Both the position numbers and the translations under genes were made by a program. Source: JANNXY01 sp031409775 (GTDB lineage Bacteria > Patescibacteriota > Minisyncoccia > Phycocordibacterales > CAIZIN01). Taken from it: a stretch of DNA of 16,300 nt. Shown here piece after piece: positions 13,152-16,300 of this stretch (position 1 is the stretch's first letter; each line of letters opens with the position of its first letter). The DNA is taken from positions 1-16,300 of the forward strand of contig JANNXY010000051.1 of the NCBI GenBank assembly GCA_031409775.1, written 5' to 3'. The notes beneath the pieces are model-generated. The model searched no databases. It worked only from the letters and a program-made list of their open reading frames with translations, and was not told where the DNA came from.

Positions 13152-16100
13152 TTAAATTGCTTTATATTGACCACAAATATCATTTGCATATGCTGTAGCT
13201 TTTGCTCCGCTACCATTATAACTGCGTATTGAGGTCCATAAACGATCTCCGGTATTACAACTAGCACCCGGAATGGAAGTATTCGCGTTCCGATTTGTTT
13301 TCATTATAGTTGCAGCCATTTCAATATTCACACTTCTGATAAACATATCCCATAAGTCTCGGGCTTGAGTTGATGGGTCTGTCTGATCAAAAAATTCTGT
13401 TCCATGTTGTATATAAACCACTTGCCCAATCCCATAACTAGTAGCTAAAAGTAATTGGGCAGGCATGGATGCGTTAGCCTGAGTTATTCTATCTGATCCA
13501 CACTTTGAAGGCCCACTATAGTGTTGTACAGCATCATTATTTTTCCAAACTTCATATATTGATAGGGTTCCATCATTATCAGTCGGCTCTACAATTCCGT
13601 CATTGTCATTATTAGTAAAATCCATTGTATCCGCTGGGTATGTAAACTTATTGATCATCTCTTGGGGTGTCAAAAGATGCTTTTGCTTTAGTGTGGTAAC
13701 CAAAGTACCAGTGGCAATATAAGATCCGTCAGGCATTTTACCTGGCAAGCGCCACGATGAAAATGGATGTTGATTGATTATACTTGGATAACTATAATTC
13801 TTATCAATACATGGTTCATATCTTACTGAGAAACTTTCAGTCTTAGTTTCTTTTTGAAACATTAGTTTTAAGACCTTCGCAAAATCAGGTGTGGTGGTTG
13901 ATGTTGTTGTAGCCATAGGCAAGCCGGTCTTTTTTATTGCACTAATAATCTCAGCAGCGAAAGTTTGATCATTATTCCCATTCTTCCCCTCCTCCCCAAT
14001 CACAATCTTAATAATCTTAATATTCACACTAGCATTTGTTCCAAACCCACTCTTCAATGGCTTGGTTCCAGCACCTAGACTTTTGGTATCCATTTTTCTT
14101 GTGTCTGTCCATTCATTTACTGTAATTCCAAGGATTTTGTATTGGTATCTGGTAGAAAAGTCAAATCTATCACCAAGAATGAAATTCGAGTTGTTTGCGG
14201 GTGTGAGTATGGTGACAGATATAGTTCCAACTCCTTTTCTACGGAGGTAATCCACCCACCCTTGAGTCCATGAGCAACTATTGACTGCTGCCATCAGAGA
14301 ATTCCCCGATGGGACCGTACAACTCGTGTACCCCCCATTCAACCCTTCCCCGATAGTATACACCCCACCACCGTCAACTGGATCAAGGCTAATGTAGAAG
14401 AGGCCTGTCCATGCTCCATAGGTTACGGGTTTGGTAGGAGTGTAGATGATGTTGCCTTCATCTAGTTCTGCATTGAAGACTGCTTTGGTGGAAGCAGAGA
14501 CTTGGAGAGTGTTTATGACGCTTCTATTGGTATTGGTAATCTTTAGCATCGAAGTGCCTGGGAAAGTACCAGAATTGACTAGTTTGAGGCCTTTGACAGT
14601 GGAGACTGAATCAACTTGGAAATTGTCTTCAAATACTGTGCTTTCGTTTAGAGAGATCTCTAAGCCTCTGATAGCAGAGAGTTCTTTCTTGTATAGAGTA
14701 GTATCATCGTGGAAACGATTGTAGTAGTTGTGGCGTAGGACTGCATCGATACGGAGGCCTTTCCAGGAGAAGGAGTACGGTTGGCCTGCGGAGTTTACGA
14801 CTGCTATGTTGTTGGAGATGGCTACTTTGTTGCCTGTGGGGATCTGGGTGCTGCCCATGATCGTTCCTAGTTCGTCGGCGGTAGATTGGTAGCGGCTTTG
14901 GTAGTCGAGGGCGGTGCTGTAGAGGAGTTGGTCGTTGACGTAGCTTGTTGTGGTAGTGTCTTCTGTGGGACGAAGCTCTGGGGGGACGACTCTACCAGAA
15001 TTTATGGCGATGGCTTCAGTGTTTCCAGAGAGGATACTCTGACCATAATCTTTATTACCTAGTATGATGATTGTATTGCTACCGAAGACTCTGGTAGGTC
15101 GAGCGAATTCTATGTCGTAACTTTGTTTCTGACCCAGGGTCGTAGTTACAGTACTGCTTGCTATAACTTGGCCGTTTACTTTGATAACAGGACGGACGGA
15201 GACGATAGAAAGAGGTACAACATCGTAGATGGTAGCAAAGGAGTTGATGGTAGTTTGGTCAGCGGGAGTTGCGGCGTCGTAGGTAATGAGAAGCTCGCGA
15301 TCTGCAATATCGGATATGAAGGATTTCTTATTTAAAATCAATACATCATTTTTGTCTTTGATTGTGAAATTTACATAGTGTCGTAGAATTTCTGGGATGA
15401 AATCATAGGTATCGAAATCGTATACTACATCGTATGGTAGAGTGCCCGGGATGAATTCTAGATTTTGCTGTTTAGGATAAGATTTAGTCAATGCATCATC
15501 GTAAGTAAGATTAGGATAGTAGGTTGGAGGAAAATTATGGATTGTAGTAGAAGCAATATTTCTGAAGGCTTCTAGGGGTGTAGATGAGGCGTAAAAGTTC
15601 CCCAGATAATTTTCATAGAAATTCTCTACTGCAAAGCCGTTGGATTTCATATGATCCATGACATCTATTAATTGCTCAAAGTAATAAGAATTGATCGTAG
15701 GATCAATTGGCACCCACTGCTGTACACCCTCATCTGTCGTGGTAGCTCCTCTGCTATATCCATACGGGATGTAAGCTTCGACGTAGACATGTTCAATAAC
15801 AAAGTAAGTTGGATCTCCTGAAACAGAATCATGATAAAGAATGTGAGGAATACTCGTAAGACTTAGTACTTCTGAAGCGGCTTCAGCTGATTCGACTCCG
15901 AGTAGATCTGTAACAGTTCTGATGTCTGTTTTTATATCCACCCTTTTATACCTCGCCGGGATATTGCCATACCGCAGCATCGCGATCATAAGCGATGCCT
16001 TGTCCATGTCATTACCCGCAAGTTCTACAAGAGTGGCATCTGAACCCTTCTTGGAACCATAGTACGGCACATAAGTCACATTGTTGCGGACGAAGTTAAA

Positions 16101-16160
16101 GATACGAAGCGGATCGTTTCCTAGCTCGTCTGCTTTGTCTTTGATAGCTTGGGAGAAGGT
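13152..16160 (-). CDS. IS-interrupted transglutaminase-like/lytic transglycosylase-like exported protein, 3' part
   Basis: The coding frame enters from the IS boundary at 16160; the first in-frame GTG (16079) is inside the conserved FVRNNVTYVPYYGS motif, so the true start and signal peptide are lost beyond the IS. Numbering from that GTG, the transglutaminase-like core covers about 1-135, with His97 (EHVYVEAYIP) and Asp126 (WVPIDPT), but the Cys position holds Asp24 (AGNDMDKASL). A middle region (GLRIDA, ISLNESTVFEDNF, STVKGL, WTGLFYISLDP, GEGLNGG) matches long bacterial transglutaminase-fold proteins. The C terminus looks like a lytic transglycosylase: Glu748 in TESFSVRYEP, SYGIGQ near 880 and SYNGSG near 954, with an inserted DxDxDG calcium-like segment (about 821-837). 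All six cysteines are after residue 580, suiting an exported, disulfide-bonded protein. Confidence 0.75.
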   Translation of the reverse strand, partial: TFSQAIKDKADELGNDPLRIFNFVRNNVTYVPYYGSKKGSDATLVELAGNDMDKASLMIAMLRYGNIPARYKRVDIKTDIRTVTDLLGVESAEAASEVLSLTSIPHILYHDSVSGDPTYFVIEHVYVEAYIPYGYSRGATTTDEGVQQWVPIDPTINSYYFEQLIDVMDHMKSNGFAVENFYENYLGNFYASSTPLEAFRNIASTTIHNFPPTYYPNLTYDDALTKSYPKQQNLEFIPGTLPYDVVYDFDTYDFIPEILRHYVNFTIKDKNDVLILNKKSFISDIADRELLITYDAATPADQTTINSFATIYDVVPLSIVSVRPVIKVNGQVIASSTVTTTLGQKQSYDIEFARPTRVFGSNTIIILGNKDYGQSILSGNTEAIAINSGRVVPPELRPTEDTTTTSYVNDQLLYSTALDYQSRYQSTADELGTIMGSTQIPTGNKVAISNNIAVVNSAGQPYSFSWKGLRIDAVLRHNYYNRFHDDTTLYKKELSAIRGLEISLNESTVFEDNFQVDSVSTVKGLKLVNSGTFPGTSMLKITNTNRSVINTLQVSASTKAVFNAELDEGNIIYTPTKPVTYGAWTGLFYISLDPVDGGGVYTIGEGLNGGYTSCTVPSGNSLMAAVNSCSWTQGWVDYLRRKGVGTISVTILTPANNSNFILGDRFDFSTRYQYKILGITVNEWTDTRKMDTKSLGAGTKPLKSGFGTNASVNIKIIKIVIGEEGKNGNNDQTFAAEIISAIKKTGLPMATTTSTTTPDFAKVLKLMFQKETKTESFSVRYEPCIDKNYSYPSIINQHPFSSWRLPGKMPDGSYIATGTLVTTLKQKHLLTPQEMINKFTYPADTMDFTNNDNDGIVEPTDNDGTLSIYEVWKNNDAVQHYSGPSKCGSDRITQANASMPAQLLLATSYGIGQVVYIQHGTEFFDQTDPSTQARDLWDMFIRSVNIEMAATIMKTNRNANTSIPGASCNTGDRLWTSIRSYNGSGAKATAYANDICGQYKAI
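14631..14916. repeat. Copy B of a 286-bp direct repeat
   Basis: This is the partner of 11974-12259, lying inside the large transglutaminase-like gene (codons about 389-483, the GLRIDA to NESTVF region). The match ends abruptly at both sides. Because the copy sits in its natural protein context here, B is the resident copy and A the displaced one. Confidence 0.95.
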
Positions 16161-16300
16161 TGGTCTTACCCCCTAATTTGAGACTCCCGATTCTTGATTT
16201 TCAGATACACCGGTTAGCAATAATTTCTCCGACTGATAATAATTTGCTTCAAACTCCACTGGACTCACATAGCCCAAGGAAGAATGAAGTCTTTTGGTAT
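16161..16300 (-). mobile_element. IS3-family insertion sequence, right end
   Basis: The end of the element is inferred at 16161: read inward on the plus strand the sequence is TGGTCTTACCCCCTAATTTG, beginning with TG as IS3-family ends do, and transposase coding starts 12 bases inside. The host coding frame resumes immediately outside. The left end and the target duplication are beyond the window, so the exact boundary could shift by a few bases. Confidence 0.75.
16173..16300 (-). CDS. IS3-family transposase OrfB, C-terminal end
   Basis: The last 41 codons of an IS3-family DDE transposase enter from the window edge. The segment TKRLHSSLGYVSPVEFE is the hallmark C-terminal motif of OrfB (usually YNxxRxHSSLGYxxPxxF), followed by a variable tail ending ESGVSN and a TAG stop at 16175-16173. 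The DDE catalytic residues lie outside the window, so activity cannot be judged. The stop is in the same frame as the interrupted transglutaminase-like gene and is what closes that frame upstream. The transposase is on the same strand as the gene it interrupts. Confidence 0.9.
   Translation of the reverse strand, partial: TKRLHSSLGYVSPVEFEANYYQSEKLLLTGVSENQESGVSN

Noticed and set aside
16017..16079. The GTG at 16079 as a genuine start of the transglutaminase-like gene
   Set aside because: The conserved core motif extends upstream in the same frame to the IS boundary, so this GTG is an internal valine codon.
1..16300. CRISPR arrays, tRNA or rRNA genes
   Set aside because: No regularly spaced short repeats and no gap between genes large enough for these were found.

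Overview
The window looks like part of a Candidate Phyla Radiation (Patescibacteria) chromosome, though I cannot fix the class. The reasons are short, tightly packed genes all on the minus strand, a compact ribosomal-protein run (L13 is only 115 residues), a bitopic baseplate-J-like surface protein of a kind I associate with these genomes, and no recognisable Shine-Dalgarno sequence before any start I checked. TGA works as a normal stop (for example at 531-533), so there is no sign of the TGA-to-Gly recoding known from Gracilibacteria/Absconditabacteria.

Layout in the direction of transcription (high to low coordinates). (1) 16300-16161: the 3' end of an IS3-family insertion sequence. It has cut into a large exported protein gene (13152-16160) with a transglutaminase-like core, a middle region typical of long bacterial transglutaminase-fold proteins, and a C-terminal lytic-transglycosylase-like domain. 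(2) 13136-12289: a secreted or anchored FG-GAP/VCBS-like protein whose start is broken by a one-base shortfall in an A-run. (3) 12285-11923: an orphan fragment 97% identical over 286 bp to an internal part of the large gene. (4) 11915-9531: a two-gene unit made of a possible actin-fold (PilM-like) protein and the single-pass baseplate-J-like protein. (5) 9499-5479: translation and transcription genes infA-rpmJ-rpsM-rpsK-rpsD-rpoA-rplQ-rplM-rpsI, closed by a strong intrinsic terminator at 5432-5457. (6) 5416-999: a chaperone cluster made of an unknown gene, grpE, a 100-residue unknown gene, dnaK and dnaJ. (7) 983-91: two small overlapping membrane-protein genes.

The housekeeping genes form a normal translation/RNA polymerase operon and a DnaK-DnaJ-GrpE folding machine without HrcA or a CIRCE element. 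Three genes (983, 4338, 11915) carry TATAAT exactly six bases before ATG, the geometry of leaderless transcripts. The most unusual area is 11.9-16.3 kb: an IS-disrupted cell-wall-directed protein, a frameshifted calcium-motif protein, and a duplicated core fragment whose differences from its partner are almost all silent. This resembles the debris of a modular surface or secreted effector locus. No stretch longer than 300 bases lacks a gene.
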